Shown: one piece after another, positions 44,864 through 54,900 of the stretch | How positions within the stretch are numbered: position 1 is the stretch's first letter | Layout of the letters: each line of letters starts with the position of its first letter | Position numbers and translations under genes: made by a program | Source of the DNA: Prevotella sp. | Lineage (GTDB): Bacteria; Bacteroidota; Bacteroidia; Bacteroidales; Bacteroidaceae | Length of the DNA: 64,000 nucleotides | Assembly (NCBI GenBank): GCA_015060485.1 | Contig: SUYI01000003.1 | Location: 62,001 to 126,000, forward strand | Direction of reading: 5' to 3' | Notes under the pieces: generated by a model | Seen by the model: the letters and a program-made list of their open reading frames with translations, nothing else | Databases searched by the model: none | Told to the model about the DNA's origin: nothing

Positions 44864-45979
44864 ATGAACGACGAATTAAGAGTGATAATCAGTGGTGGCG
44901 GCACGGGAGGCCATATCTTCCCTGCCGTGTCTATTGCCAATGCCATCAAGGCTATGCACCCTGATGCCAAGATACTGTTTGTAGGAGCTTTGGGACGCAT
45001 GGAAATGCAACGCGTGCCAGCTGCTGGCTACGAAATCAAGGGTCTGCCTATTCAGGGCTTCGACCGCAAGAACCTGTTGAAGAATGTGAAGGTGCTCTAT
45101 AAGATATGGAAGAGCCAGCGAATGGCAAAGAGCATCATCAAGGAGTTCCGTCCGCAGGTTGCTGTCGGTGTGGGTGGCTATGCCAGTGGTCCGACGCTAA
45201 ACAAAGCCGCAGCGATGGGTATTCCCTGTCTTATTCAAGAGCAGAACTCTTATGCAGGCGTTACCAATAAGTTGTTGGCAAAGAAAGCCGCCAAGATTTG
45301 TGTAGCTTACGAGGGTATGGAGCGTTTCTTTCCTGCCGAGAAGATTTTGTTGACAGGAAATCCCATTCGTCAGCAGTTGTTGGAGACTACCCAGACGAAA
45401 GCTGAGGCTCTTCGTTCCTTTGGCTTGGATGCCACGAAGAAGACCGTTCTGATTGTAGGTGGTAGCTTGGGAGCACGTACTGTCAACGAGAGTGTAATGA
45501 AACACCTTGATGCCATCCGTCAGAGCGCTGTTCAGTTTATTTGGCAGACGGGTAAGTACTATCACACCCAGATTACGGAACAACTGGCTAAAGAGCCGAA
45601 AACAGACAACCTTGTTGTAACCGATTTTATCAGCGATATGGGCGCTGCTTATAAGGCTGCTGATTTGGTGGTCAGTCGTGCTGGTGCCGGCTCAATTAGC
45701 GAGTTCTGTCTGTTGGGCAAACCTGTGATTCTGGTACCGTCTCCGAATGTGGCCGAAGATCACCAGACCAAGAACGCTCTTGCTTTGGTGAACAAAGATG
45801 CAGCCCTTTATGTAAAGGATGTAGAGGCTCCGGCATTGCTTATTCCCTTGGCCATAGATATCGTTCGGGACGATGCCAAGTTGAAGAGTCTCAGTGAGAA
45901 CATTCTGAAGATGGCATTACCTGCTTCAGCGGAGATTATTGCCAAGGAAGTGATAGCTCTTGCCTGTCAAAAATGTTAA
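44864..45979 (+). CDS. murG: Lipid II synthase MurG
   Basis: A 371-residue GT-B glycosyltransferase with the glycine-rich loop IISGGGTGGHIFPAVS, GVGGYASGP, QEQNSYAGVTNKLLA and the C-terminal donor site VSRAGAGSISEFCLLGKP and DHQTKNA. It adds GlcNAc to lipid I at the inner face of the membrane. The ORF track extends upstream to TTG 44837, but this overlaps the putative -7 element; ATG 44864 aligns with the usual MurG N-terminus. Confidence 0.96.
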   Translation: MNDELRVIISGGGTGGHIFPAVSIANAIKAMHPDAKILFVGALGRMEMQRVPAAGYEIKGLPIQGFDRKNLLKNVKVLYKIWKSQRMAKSIIKEFRPQVAVGVGGYASGPTLNKAAAMGIPCLIQEQNSYAGVTNKLLAKKAAKICVAYEGMERFFPAEKILLTGNPIRQQLLETTQTKAEALRSFGLDATKKTVLIVGGSLGARTVNESVMKHLDAIRQSAVQFIWQTGKYYHTQITEQLAKEPKTDNLVVTDFISDMGAAYKAADLVVSRAGAGSISEFCLLGKPVILVPSPNVAEDHQTKNALALVNKDAALYVKDVEAPALLIPLAIDIVRDDAKLKSLSENILKMALPASAEIIAKEVIALACQKC

Positions 45980-45988
45980 GAAGAGAAT

Positions 45989-47365
45989 ATGGAATTAAAA
46001 GATATCAAATCAGTATACTTTGTTGGGGCCGGCGGCATTGGCATGAGTGCCCTTGTACGCTACTTCATTCATCACGGATTGGTCGTAGGAGGCTATGACA
46101 AGACGCCAAGTACCCTGACTCGTCAGTTGGAAAAAGAGGGAGCACTCATTCATTATGAGGAAAATGTCGATGAAATACCCCATGCCTGTCGCAGAGCCGA
46201 TTCGTGTCTGGTAATCTATACGCCAGCCATTCCTGAGGACCATCAGGAAATGAAATACTTCCGTGAAAATGGCTTCGAGATTCAGAAGCGTGCTCAAGTG
46301 TTGGGAACATTGACTCGTCAGCATAAAGGACTTTGTGTGGCAGGAACCCATGGTAAGACGACGACATCGACGATGTGTGCCCATATTATGCACCAAAGCC
46401 ATCTGGACTGTAACGCTTTCCTTGGAGGCATTTCGAAGAACTATGGTACCAACTACATATTGTCCGATTCTGACTATGTGGTTATTGAAGCTGACGAGTT
46501 CGACCGCTCGTTCCATTGGCTGTCGCCCTATATGACAGTCATTACATCGACAGATCCTGATCATTTGGACATCTATGGCACCAAGGAGGCTTACTTGGAG
46601 AGTTTCCGTCACTATACGGAGCTGATTCAGCCTAGAGGTGCCCTAATTATTCATCGCGGTCTTGAGATGAAGGAAAATCTACCTGATGGTGTGCACCGCT
46701 ATGACTATTCGCTGAACGAGGGTGATTTCCATGCCGAGAACATCCGCATTGCCAATGGTGAAATTACGTTCAACTTTGTTTCGCCTATTGAGCCGGTAAA
46801 GAACGTTCAGTTGGGTCAGCCTGTTCCCATCAATATTGAGAATGGTGTAGCCGCTATGGCGATGGCTCAGTTGGCGGGCTGTACGGCAGAAGAGCTACGC
46901 ATCGGCATGAAGACCTACGGAGGTGTGGACCGTCGTTTCGATTTTAAGATTAAGAACGATCGCCATGTGTTTCTTTCTGACTATGCCCACCATCCGAAGG
47001 AGATTTACCAGAGTGCCCGCAGTATCCGTGAACTCTATCAGGACCGGAAGATTACGGCCATCTTCCAGCCTCACCTCTATACTCGTACCCGCGATTTCTA
47101 TCGAGATTTCGCTGAGGCATTGAGTTTGCTCGACGAAGTCATCCTCACCGAGATTTATCCTGCCCGTGAACTACCTATTGAGGGTGTCACTTCGCAGCTC
47201 ATCTACGACAACTTGCGTCCAGGCATTGAGAAGCAAATTATTCGCAAGGACGATGTATTGTCGTTTGTCAAGTCACGCGACTTCGATGTACTGATTGTAC
47301 TGGGGGCCGGTGACCTTGACAACATGGTGCCTGAGATAGCCAGAATATTGAACAGTAAGAAATAA
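45989..47365 (+). CDS. murC: UDP-MurNAc:L-alanine ligase MurC
   Basis: A 458-residue Mur ligase. The N-terminal FVGAGGIGMSALVRYF, ATP loop CVAGTHGKTTTSTM, EADEFDRSF, TSTDPDHLDIYG, and VDRRFDFKI plus DYAHHPKEI mark MurC. It starts stem-peptide synthesis by adding L-alanine to UDP-MurNAc. It lies 9 bp after murG. Confidence 0.97.
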   Translation: MELKDIKSVYFVGAGGIGMSALVRYFIHHGLVVGGYDKTPSTLTRQLEKEGALIHYEENVDEIPHACRRADSCLVIYTPAIPEDHQEMKYFRENGFEIQKRAQVLGTLTRQHKGLCVAGTHGKTTTSTMCAHIMHQSHLDCNAFLGGISKNYGTNYILSDSDYVVIEADEFDRSFHWLSPYMTVITSTDPDHLDIYGTKEAYLESFRHYTELIQPRGALIIHRGLEMKENLPDGVHRYDYSLNEGDFHAENIRIANGEITFNFVSPIEPVKNVQLGQPVPINIENGVAAMAMAQLAGCTAEELRIGMKTYGGVDRRFDFKIKNDRHVFLSDYAHHPKEIYQSARSIRELYQDRKITAIFQPHLYTRTRDFYRDFAEALSLLDEVILTEIYPARELPIEGVTSQLIYDNLRPGIEKQIIRKDDVLSFVKSRDFDVLIVLGAGDLDNMVPEIARILNSKK

Positions 47366-47375
47366 ACATTCCGAC

Positions 47376-48137
47376 ATGAGTGTCAATTGGAAGAAATCAT
47401 TCATCATTCTGATAGATATCGCCCTAACCGTCTATCTTGTCTTCGCCATTACGGCTTTCAACCGTCCTGACGAACTTTCGAACGTGTGTTCCGAGGTCAA
47501 GATAGATATCAAGGAAGGCGTGGTGAAGGGATTTTTGAATCCAAATGACATCAAGTCACAACTTCAGCATGCACGTATCTATCCGTTGGGCGACCCGATG
47601 AGTCAGGTGTCAGGACGTAAAATAGAGGAGACACTACTCCAGAATCCTCTTGTAGAGAGTGCACAGTGTTACAAGACACAGACGGGCCGCGTGTTCATTA
47701 CCTTGTCGCAGCGCCTGCCGGTAGTTCGCGTGAAGGCAGATAACGGAGAAGACTATTATGTCGACACCCATGGTAATGTCATGCCAAACACACAGTATGC
47801 CAGTGACTTAGTTGTCGTGACAGGTCATGTCTCACGCAAGTATGCCAAGAGCGTGTTGCCCCGAGTAGGTAATTATCTTATTCAGAATAAGATGTGGCGT
47901 GCAGAAACGGAACAGCTGAATGTGCTGGCTGATGGCTCTATAGAATTGATTCCCCGTGTGGGCGATCATATCGTCTTCCTTGGTCAGCCAACAAATATCG
48001 AGAAGAAACTGAGTCGTCTGGAGAAATTCTATAAATACGGACTCTCCAAGGCTGGCTGGAACAAATATTCCTATATCAGTCTAGAGTTTGACAACCAGAT
48101 TATCTGTAAGAAAAACAAGAAAATAAATCAAATATAA
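47376..48137 (+). CDS. ftsQ: FtsQ/DivIB-like cell division protein
   Basis: A 253-residue bitopic protein with one N-terminal helix (FIILIDIALTVYLVFAITAF), a POTRA-like region (SQVSGRKIEETLLQNPLVESAQCYKTQTGRVFITLSQR) and the typical block LPVVRVKADNGEDYYVDTHGNVMP. FtsQ forms a complex with FtsL and FtsB. Assigned from topology, the POTRA pattern and its place between murC and ftsA. Confidence 0.92.
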   Translation: MSVNWKKSFIILIDIALTVYLVFAITAFNRPDELSNVCSEVKIDIKEGVVKGFLNPNDIKSQLQHARIYPLGDPMSQVSGRKIEETLLQNPLVESAQCYKTQTGRVFITLSQRLPVVRVKADNGEDYYVDTHGNVMPNTQYASDLVVVTGHVSRKYAKSVLPRVGNYLIQNKMWRAETEQLNVLADGSIELIPRVGDHIVFLGQPTNIEKKLSRLEKFYKYGLSKAGWNKYSYISLEFDNQIICKKNKKINQI

Positions 48138-48143
48138 AGAGAG

Positions 48144-49598
48144 ATGCCAAAGGAATTTATCGTAGCTATTGAACTGGGATCATCGAAGATGACCGGTATT
48201 GCGGGAAAGAAGAATCTTGACGGCAGCATTCAGGTATTGGCCTGTGTCAAGGAAGATTCCTCTTCATGCATCCGCAAAGGTGTGGTTTACAACATTGACA
48301 AGACTGCCCAGTGCCTGACCAGCATCATCAGCCGTCTGGAGAAACAGCTCAAGACGGGTATCACTCAGGTGTATGTGGGTGTTGGCGGACAGTCTATCCG
48401 CTCTATTCGCAATCTCATTTCCAAGGACCTGCCCGCAGGAACGCAGGTTACTCAGGACATGGTGATTGAACTGATGGATTCAAACCGTAACATGAAATAT
48501 CCCGATCAGGAGATTCTCGATGCAGCTGTACAGGAATATAAAGTAGACTCTCAATATCAGCTTGATCCCGTTGGCATCCAGTGCTCGCGTATTGAGGGTA
48601 ATTTCCTGAACATCCTGCAGCGCAAGGCATTTTATAAGAACCTGAACAAGTGTTTCGAGACTGCCGAGATCAATGTGGCAGAGATGTATCTCGCCCCGTT
48701 GGCATTGGCCGATAGTGTGCTCACTGAAGCTGAGCGTCGTTCAGGATGTGCCCTAGTAGATCTCGGTGCCGACACAACTACGGTCAGTGTTTATTTTAAG
48801 AACGTGTTACGCCATCTGGCTGTCATTCCGTTGGGTGCCAACAATATCACCAAGGATATTGCTTCGCTGCAGATGGAGGAGAGCGATGCCGAGAAGATGA
48901 AGTTGAAGTATGCTTCGGCTTTTACCGACAACAACGATATTGACAACAACATGAAGTACTCCATCGACCAAGATCGTCAGGTGGAGGTTCGTAAGTTCAT
49001 CGAGATTGTAGAGGGCCGTTTGGAGGAGATCATTGCCAACGTGTGGTGTCAGATTCCTGAAGAATACTGTGACAAGCTCCTTGGCGGTGTGATTCTCACG
49101 GGTGGGGGTTCTAATCTGAAGGATATCGAGAAAGCCTTCCAGAACTATACGCATATCGACAAGATTCGTGTTGCCAAGTTTGTTACCCAGACCATCGTCT
49201 CAACGATTGCCGATATCAATGCCCACGACGGCATGATGAATACGGTGCTTGGCTTGCTGGCTAAGGGTGACATCAATTGTGCTGGTAGCGATTTAGACTA
49301 CAATAACGACCTTTTTGCCAGCCAACGCCCGCAAATCACTCCTGAAACTCTGGAACAGCGTCGTGCCCGTCAGGCCTCAGAAACTCCTGCTGGTGTGGTT
49401 CGTACGGCTGACGAGATTCGTCGTGCTGAGGAAGAAGCACGCCAGAAAAAGGAAGAGGAGGAGCGTGTGGCCCGCGAGCAGGCCGAGGAGGAAGCCCGTG
49501 AGCAGGAGCGTATCCGTAAAGAAAATAGCACTTGGACAAAGTTGGGTCGCTGGCTAAAGAAAGCAGCTAACGAGATTGTCAAGGAAGAAGATGAGTAA
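48144..49598 (+). CDS. ftsA: Cell division protein FtsA
   Basis: A 484-residue actin-like ATPase: AIELGSSKMTGIAGKK (phosphate 1), the 1C-domain (TQVYVGVGGQSIRSI), CALVDLGADTTTVSVY (phosphate 2) and GGVILTGGGSNLKD (adenosine). The C-terminus ends in a long charged coiled coil (RRAEEEARQKKEEEERVARE) and an amphipathic membrane-binding helix (WTKLGRWLKKAANEIV). It tethers FtsZ to the membrane. The coiled-coil tail makes it longer than E. coli FtsA (420 residues). Confidence 0.96.
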   Translation: MPKEFIVAIELGSSKMTGIAGKKNLDGSIQVLACVKEDSSSCIRKGVVYNIDKTAQCLTSIISRLEKQLKTGITQVYVGVGGQSIRSIRNLISKDLPAGTQVTQDMVIELMDSNRNMKYPDQEILDAAVQEYKVDSQYQLDPVGIQCSRIEGNFLNILQRKAFYKNLNKCFETAEINVAEMYLAPLALADSVLTEAERRSGCALVDLGADTTTVSVYFKNVLRHLAVIPLGANNITKDIASLQMEESDAEKMKLKYASAFTDNNDIDNNMKYSIDQDRQVEVRKFIEIVEGRLEEIIANVWCQIPEEYCDKLLGGVILTGGGSNLKDIEKAFQNYTHIDKIRVAKFVTQTIVSTIADINAHDGMMNTVLGLLAKGDINCAGSDLDYNNDLFASQRPQITPETLEQRRARQASETPAGVVRTADEIRRAEEEARQKKEEEERVAREQAEEEAREQERIRKENSTWTKLGRWLKKAANEIVKEEDE

Positions 49599-49610
49599 TT
49601 TCTTTGAAAT

Positions 49611-49642
49611 ATCGAAATAACGAAATGTCGAAATAACGAAAA
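49611..49642. repeat. Four 8-bp units (xxCGAAAT) at ftsA-ftsZ junction
   Basis: ATCGAAAT, AACGAAAT, GTCGAAAT, AACGAAAA run without a gap in the spacer. A similar 8-bp array, in the other orientation, lies between metF and metH. Confidence 0.88.
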
Positions 49643-49651
49643 AAAGAAGAT

Positions 49652-50980
49652 ATGGACAACAACATATTGCTCGATTTTGGCGAGCCGGAAAAAGAGAATA
49701 GCATCATCAAGGTGATTGGTGTTGGTGGTGGAGGCGGTAATGCTGTCAACCACATGTATCGCGAGGGCATCCACGATGTGACCTTCGTGTTGTGCAACAC
49801 CGACAATCAGGCCCTTAACGACTCACCCGTTCCTGTTCATCTGCAGTTGGGTAAGGAGGGCCTTGGCGCTGGTAACCGTCCTGAAAAGGCCCGTGCAGCT
49901 GCTGAGGAGAGTCTGGACGATATCAAGAATGTGCTGAGCGACGGAACGCGCATGGCCTTCATCACTGCCGGTATGGGTGGTGGTACGGGTACTGGTGCTG
50001 CTCCTGTCATTGCCCGCGTCTCGAAGGAGATGGGTATTCTGACAGTGGGTATTGTCACCATTCCTTTCCGTTTCGAAGGCGATCGCAAGATTGACCAGGC
50101 TTTGGATGGTGTCGAGGAAATGTCGAAACATGTCGATGCCTTGTTGGTTATCAACAACGAGCGTCTGCGTGAGATTTATCCGGAACTGACCGTGCTCGAT
50201 GCCTTTGGCAAGGCTGACGACACGCTCAGCGTGGCTGCAAAGTCCATTGCTGAGATTATCACCGTTCACGGACTTATCAACCTCGACTTCAACGATGTGA
50301 AGACTGTCCTGAAGGATGGTGGCGTAGCCATCATGTCTACTGGTTATGGCGAGGGCGAGGGCCGCGTCAAGAAAGCCATCGACGACGCGTTGAATTCTCC
50401 GCTGCTCAACGAGAACGACGTATTCAACTCCAAGAAGATCCTACTTAGCATCTCGTTTGCCGGCAATAAGGATGGCAGCGGTTCGCTGATGATGGAGGAG
50501 ATGAACGACGTCAACGACTTCATGGGTAAGTTCGGCAACGACTTCGAAATCAAGTGGGGACTAGCCACCGATCCTGAACTGGGTAAGAAGGTCAAGGTCA
50601 CTATTCTTGCTACTGGCTTCGGCATCGACCGTGTCGACGGTATGGCTAATCATCGTCAGCATCGCAACACCCAGGAGGAGGCCACTCGTATCGCTGCCGA
50701 GCAGGAGAAGGAGGCGCAGCGTCAGGACCGTCGTAACCGCTACTATGGTAGTGACGGACAGAGCAAGCGTTACAAGCGCCGTCCGCACATTTACCTGTTC
50801 CGTCCTGAGGACCTTGACAACGACGATGTTATCTCTGCCGTTGAACAGACCCCGACCTACAAGCGTACCCGTGAAATTCTGGACAGTATTTATTCGCAGG
50901 CCAGTGGCGAGGAACCCCCTCAGAAAGAAGAGGCTCCTCAGCAGGGTAACCCTGTGCAGGGAACGATTAAGTTTGGTTAG
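49652..50980 (+). CDS. ftsZ: Cell division GTPase FtsZ
   Basis: A 442-residue tubulin homologue: VIGVGGGGGNAVNHMY, the GTP signature GMGGGTGTGAAPVIA, RFEGDRK and NLDFNDVKTVLKDGG (T7 loop). The C-terminal 110 residues are a variable linker (RHRNTQEEATRIAAEQEKEA), with a region PTYKRTREIL that may be the protein-interaction peptide before an acidic tail. It forms the Z-ring. Its stop overlaps the convergent metF stop by 4 bp, so it is the last gene of the cluster. Confidence 0.98.
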   Translation: MDNNILLDFGEPEKENSIIKVIGVGGGGGNAVNHMYREGIHDVTFVLCNTDNQALNDSPVPVHLQLGKEGLGAGNRPEKARAAAEESLDDIKNVLSDGTRMAFITAGMGGGTGTGAAPVIARVSKEMGILTVGIVTIPFRFEGDRKIDQALDGVEEMSKHVDALLVINNERLREIYPELTVLDAFGKADDTLSVAAKSIAEIITVHGLINLDFNDVKTVLKDGGVAIMSTGYGEGEGRVKKAIDDALNSPLLNENDVFNSKKILLSISFAGNKDGSGSLMMEEMNDVNDFMGKFGNDFEIKWGLATDPELGKKVKVTILATGFGIDRVDGMANHRQHRNTQEEATRIAAEQEKEAQRQDRRNRYYGSDGQSKRYKRRPHIYLFRPEDLDNDDVISAVEQTPTYKRTREILDSIYSQASGEEPPQKEEAPQQGNPVQGTIKFG

Positions 50981-51933
50981 AATATCGCTTTTACAATCTG
51001 GCGCACGTTGTCCGTCTTAGCCATCGTATAGTAGTGGATGGCAGGTGCACCGTTAGCCAGCAGTTCGCGGCTTTGCGCGATAGCCCATTCTATGCCTACC
51101 TGATAGGCATCGAGTGGGCTCTTTGTTTTGCTCAGCTCGCTGACCAGTGCCTGTGGTATGTCAATATGGAACGAACGGGGCAGCAAGTCGATCTGTCGCT
51201 GGCTTGAGATGGGTTTCAGACCAGGAATGACGGGTACGGTGATGCCTGCCTTTCGCAACTGTTCTATGAAACGGAAATACTGGCTGTTGTCGAAGAACAT
51301 CTGTGTCACAATGTAGTCTGCACCTGCCTTCACCTTTTCCTTTAAATGCTGGATGTCTGTGTCCAGATTGGCGGCTTCATAGTGCTTCTCGGGGTAAGCT
51401 GCCACACCGACGCAGAAATCCGTCGACAGGCCGTTCTTCACAGTGGGGTCCAGGTATTGTCCTTCGTTCAGGTTGTGAATCATTTCCACCAGCTCTGAGC
51501 TGTGGCTGAACCCGTCTGTTTCAGGAATGAAGAAACGCTGTCCGGGGATAGCATCGCCACGCAGAGCTACGACGTTCTGAATGCCTAGGAAGTGCAAGTC
51601 CAACAGTTCACTCTCCACCCGTGAACGCGAGGCACCCCCACAGATGACATGCGGCACAATCTGCAGTTGTGGATAGCGACGCATGATGGCTGCTACGATA
51701 GCCACCGTACCGGGTCGCTTGGCCAGCGTCATCTTCGTGTATGTACCGTCAGCGTTGGGCACGTACTCCACCTCGTCGCGATGGCAGGTGACATTAATAA
51801 ACGGAGGTTCAAACTCCATCAGCGGGTCGATGCTGTCATAGAGTCGGGTGACGTCGCTGCCTTTCAGGGGTGGGACTAGTTCGAAGCTGGCAAAAGGCCG
51901 TTGTGAGCTATTCAGAATGTCGATAACTTTCAT
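50977..51933 (-). CDS. metF: Methylenetetrahydrofolate reductase
   Basis: A 318-residue TIM-barrel flavoprotein: ASFELVPPLKG, FINVTCHRD, PHVICGGASRSRVESELLDL, NVVALRGD, FCVGVAAYPEKH, GADYIVTQMFFD, VPVIPGLKPI. It reduces 5,10-methylene-THF to 5-methyl-THF, the methyl donor for the adjacent metH product, so the two form a pathway pair. It lies downstream of metH with a 52-bp spacer that contains an 8-bp array. Confidence 0.97.
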   Translation of the reverse strand: MKVIDILNSSQRPFASFELVPPLKGSDVTRLYDSIDPLMEFEPPFINVTCHRDEVEYVPNADGTYTKMTLAKRPGTVAIVAAIMRRYPQLQIVPHVICGGASRSRVESELLDLHFLGIQNVVALRGDAIPGQRFFIPETDGFSHSSELVEMIHNLNEGQYLDPTVKNGLSTDFCVGVAAYPEKHYEAANLDTDIQHLKEKVKAGADYIVTQMFFDNSQYFRFIEQLRKAGITVPVIPGLKPISSQRQIDLLPRSFHIDIPQALVSELSKTKSPLDAYQVGIEWAIAQSRELLANGAPAIHYYTMAKTDNVRQIVKAIF

Positions 51934-51946
51934 ATTTTTTTCTTTT

Positions 51947-51978
51947 TATCGTTATGACGTAATTACGTTATATCGTTC
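51947..51978. repeat. Four 8-bp units (TATCGTTA-like) at metH-metF junction
   Basis: TATCGTTA, TGACGTAA, TTACGTTA, TATCGTTC run without a gap. The centre is a perfect 12-bp palindrome ACGTAATTACGT at 51957-51968. Confidence 0.8.
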
Positions 51979-51985
51979 TGTTGAA

Positions 51986-54900
51986 TTAATGGGCAATATA
52001 TTTTGATAACAGCTGCTCGCCTTCTGCTACGCTAATACCTCGTCGCTGGCAATAGTCTGTCAGTTGCTCCTCGTCAATGCGTCCCACAGAGAAATAGCGA
52101 GCCTCAGGGTGACAGATGAAGAGTCCGCAAATGGCCGTCGAGGGCTGTATGGAGTAGTGGTCAGTCAGCGTCACGTTCAGCTGGCGTTCAGCGTCCAGCA
52201 GGTCGAACACGATGCGCTTCAGCGAGTGGTCCGGACAGGTGGCGTAGCCGAAGGCGACGCGGAGCGGAGCCGTTCGGTGCGTCGCGACACTGTCGCGACA
52301 TACTGGACTTTGCGTGAGCCATTCTGCGCCGGCTTCTGTCAGTCGGGCACAGATGGCGTGGCTCATCAGTCGCTCAGCCTCGTCAGAAGGTTGCTGCTTG
52401 GGGCGGGCCACGATGGTAAAGAGGCCCAACGGGGTAGGGTGTTGTTCGTCGTAGTAGTCCGCTAAACACAGGTAGTGTCCTGTGGCGCTCTGACTGCGCA
52501 GCATGGGGAGAATGGTGGTGTTTTTCTCGCTGGCAGAACCAGCGAGCACATGATGGCCATCGGGCGAAGAACCAGCAATCACGATGTCGTTGCCGCGACG
52601 CTTGGCAGGCACGAAACGCAGCAGTGTCTGCACTTCAATCGTACCTTGCTCGATGGCGTGTTGCAGGTATTCCTTACCTTCGTTCAGCGTACGCTCTGCC
52701 TCTGGGTTTACCAGCAGCTGTTGCAGCGTTTCGCCTTTGAAACCCCAGAACAACAGGAACATGCGCCAGTCAATGAGCGGCAAAAGGTCAGCTACGTCAA
52801 CGGGTCCGGAATATTCGGACATTCCAGACAATCCGCTCAATTTGTGAAATTCGTGGTCGTTCAATACTGGTGCCTTGTGGTTGGCTTCTGCATAAGGTGT
52901 TAGTGGGGCGTGGTGCTCTTCGTAGGCATCACGCAGCGTCTGCTGTTCCGCCTTGATTTGTGCGATGGTCGCTGCAGCATCCATCTGAAGGTGTTTGGCC
53001 AGCAGCGACGTCTGCGAGGCATCGCCGCCATGCACCACACAGCCGTCGTACAACGGTGCCAGCTTGACGGCCGTATGCACTGGCGACGTGGTAGCACCAC
53101 CCACCACGATAGGCACCTGCAGTCCCTCTTTCTGAAACAGCTGGCACAGCAGTTCCATCTCCTTCAGCGACGGGGTGATGAGTCCGCTGATGCCTACCAT
53201 ACAGGGCTTCCGCTTCTTGGTTTCTTCCAGAATCGTCTCGCCAGGCACCATCACGCCTAGGTCTACGACGTCAAAGCCGTTACAGCCCAGCACGATGCCT
53301 ACGATGTTCTTGCCGATGTCGTGTACGTCGCCATTGGCGGTGGCCAGCACCACACATGGGCGTTCCGACTTTTGTACTCCCTGTTCCTCGTCGATGTACG
53401 GCTGCAGCAGGGCCACGGCATCCTTCATCACCTTGGCCGATTTCACCACCTGTGGCAGAAACATCTTGCCTTCGCCAAACAGCTGGCCGATGTGCTCCAT
53501 GGCCTGCATCAGTGGTTGTTCTATCACGTCGATGGGGCGTCCGTACTTTGCCAGCGCCTCAGGGATGTCGTCAACCAGATGGCTGTTGTCGCCTTTGCTC
53601 AGGGCATGCAGCAGCCGTTCTTCTATTGTCTTGTTGCGCCACGAGTCGGCAGTCGGGGCGGCTGTCGGGTGCTCGCTGGCAGAACCAGCGAGAACAGTGG
53701 CTGCCAGCGTAATCAGGCGCTCGGTGGCCTCGTCGTCCTTGTTCAGGATGACGTCTTCCACCGCCTTCAGCAGCGTGGGCTCTATGTCGTCGTACACCTG
53801 CAGCATGCCAGGATTCACGATGGCCATGTCCAGTCCTTCGCGTATAGCATGATAAAGGAATACCGAGTGCATGGCCTCGCGCACCTTGTTGTTGCCTCGG
53901 AAACTGAACGACAGGTTGCTCACACCTCCGCTGGTCTTCGCCAGTGGCAGGTGCTGTTTAATCCAACCTACGGCGCGGATAAAGTCCACACCGTATGTCT
54001 GGTGTTCCTTCAGTCCTGTTCCTACCGACAGGATGTTCACGTCGAAAATAATATCTTGTGGTAGGAAACCGATGTCAGTCAGCAACCCGTAGGCCCGTTC
54101 GGCAATGGCAATCTTGCGCTCATAGGTCGTGGCCTGTCCCTCCTCGTCGAAGGCCATCACCACCACGGCCGCACCCAGTCGGCGCAGTTCGCGGGCCTTG
54201 CTGAGAAAGTCCGCTTCACCATTCTTCAGACTGATGGAATTCACGATACACTTACCCTGTGCATTCTTCAGTCCTGCCAATACCGTCGCCCAATCCGACG
54301 AGTCAATCATCAGCACGGCACGGCTCACGCCAGGGTCGTTGGCCACGTATCGGCAGAAGGTCTGCATCTCCTGTTGGCTGTCCAGCATGGCATCGTCCAT
54401 GTTGATGTCGATAATATGTGCACCGCCCTCTATCTGGTTGCGCGCCACACTCAGCGCCTCGTCGTATTTCTTTTCGGCTATCAGTCGGGCAAACTTTCGC
54501 GAACCGGCCACATTGGTGCGCTCACCCACATTGGTGAAATTGCGTGTCTCTTTGTCTACCAGCAACGGTTCCAGTCCCGACAGCCACATGCGCTTGTCGG
54601 CAGCAGGCATCTGTCTGGGCTTTAAACCCTGCAGGGCCTCGCTGATGGCGCGGATGTGTTCCTCATCGGTTCCACAGCAGCCTCCCGCGATGTTCAGCAG
54701 ACCGTCCTCCGCCATCTGGTGCAGGTGACTGGCCGTATAGGAGGGCAGCTCGTCGTATTCACCCATTTCGTTGGGCAGTCCGGCATTGGGGTAGAGCGAC
54801 AGGTAGACGGGTATTCTGTCCGACAATTGCTCGACGAACGTCCGCAGGTCTGTCACGCCAAACGAACAATTCAGTCCGAAGCTCAACAGGTAAGGATAGT

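Noticed and set aside
52281-52299. Two GTCGCGAC palindromes 11 bp apart in metH
   Set aside because: Only two 8-bp copies exist in a GC-rich coding stretch; chance cannot be excluded.
53175-54728. Long plus-strand ORFs opposite metH
   Set aside because: They are serine-rich antisense frames across the conserved pterin and cobalamin domains of metH.
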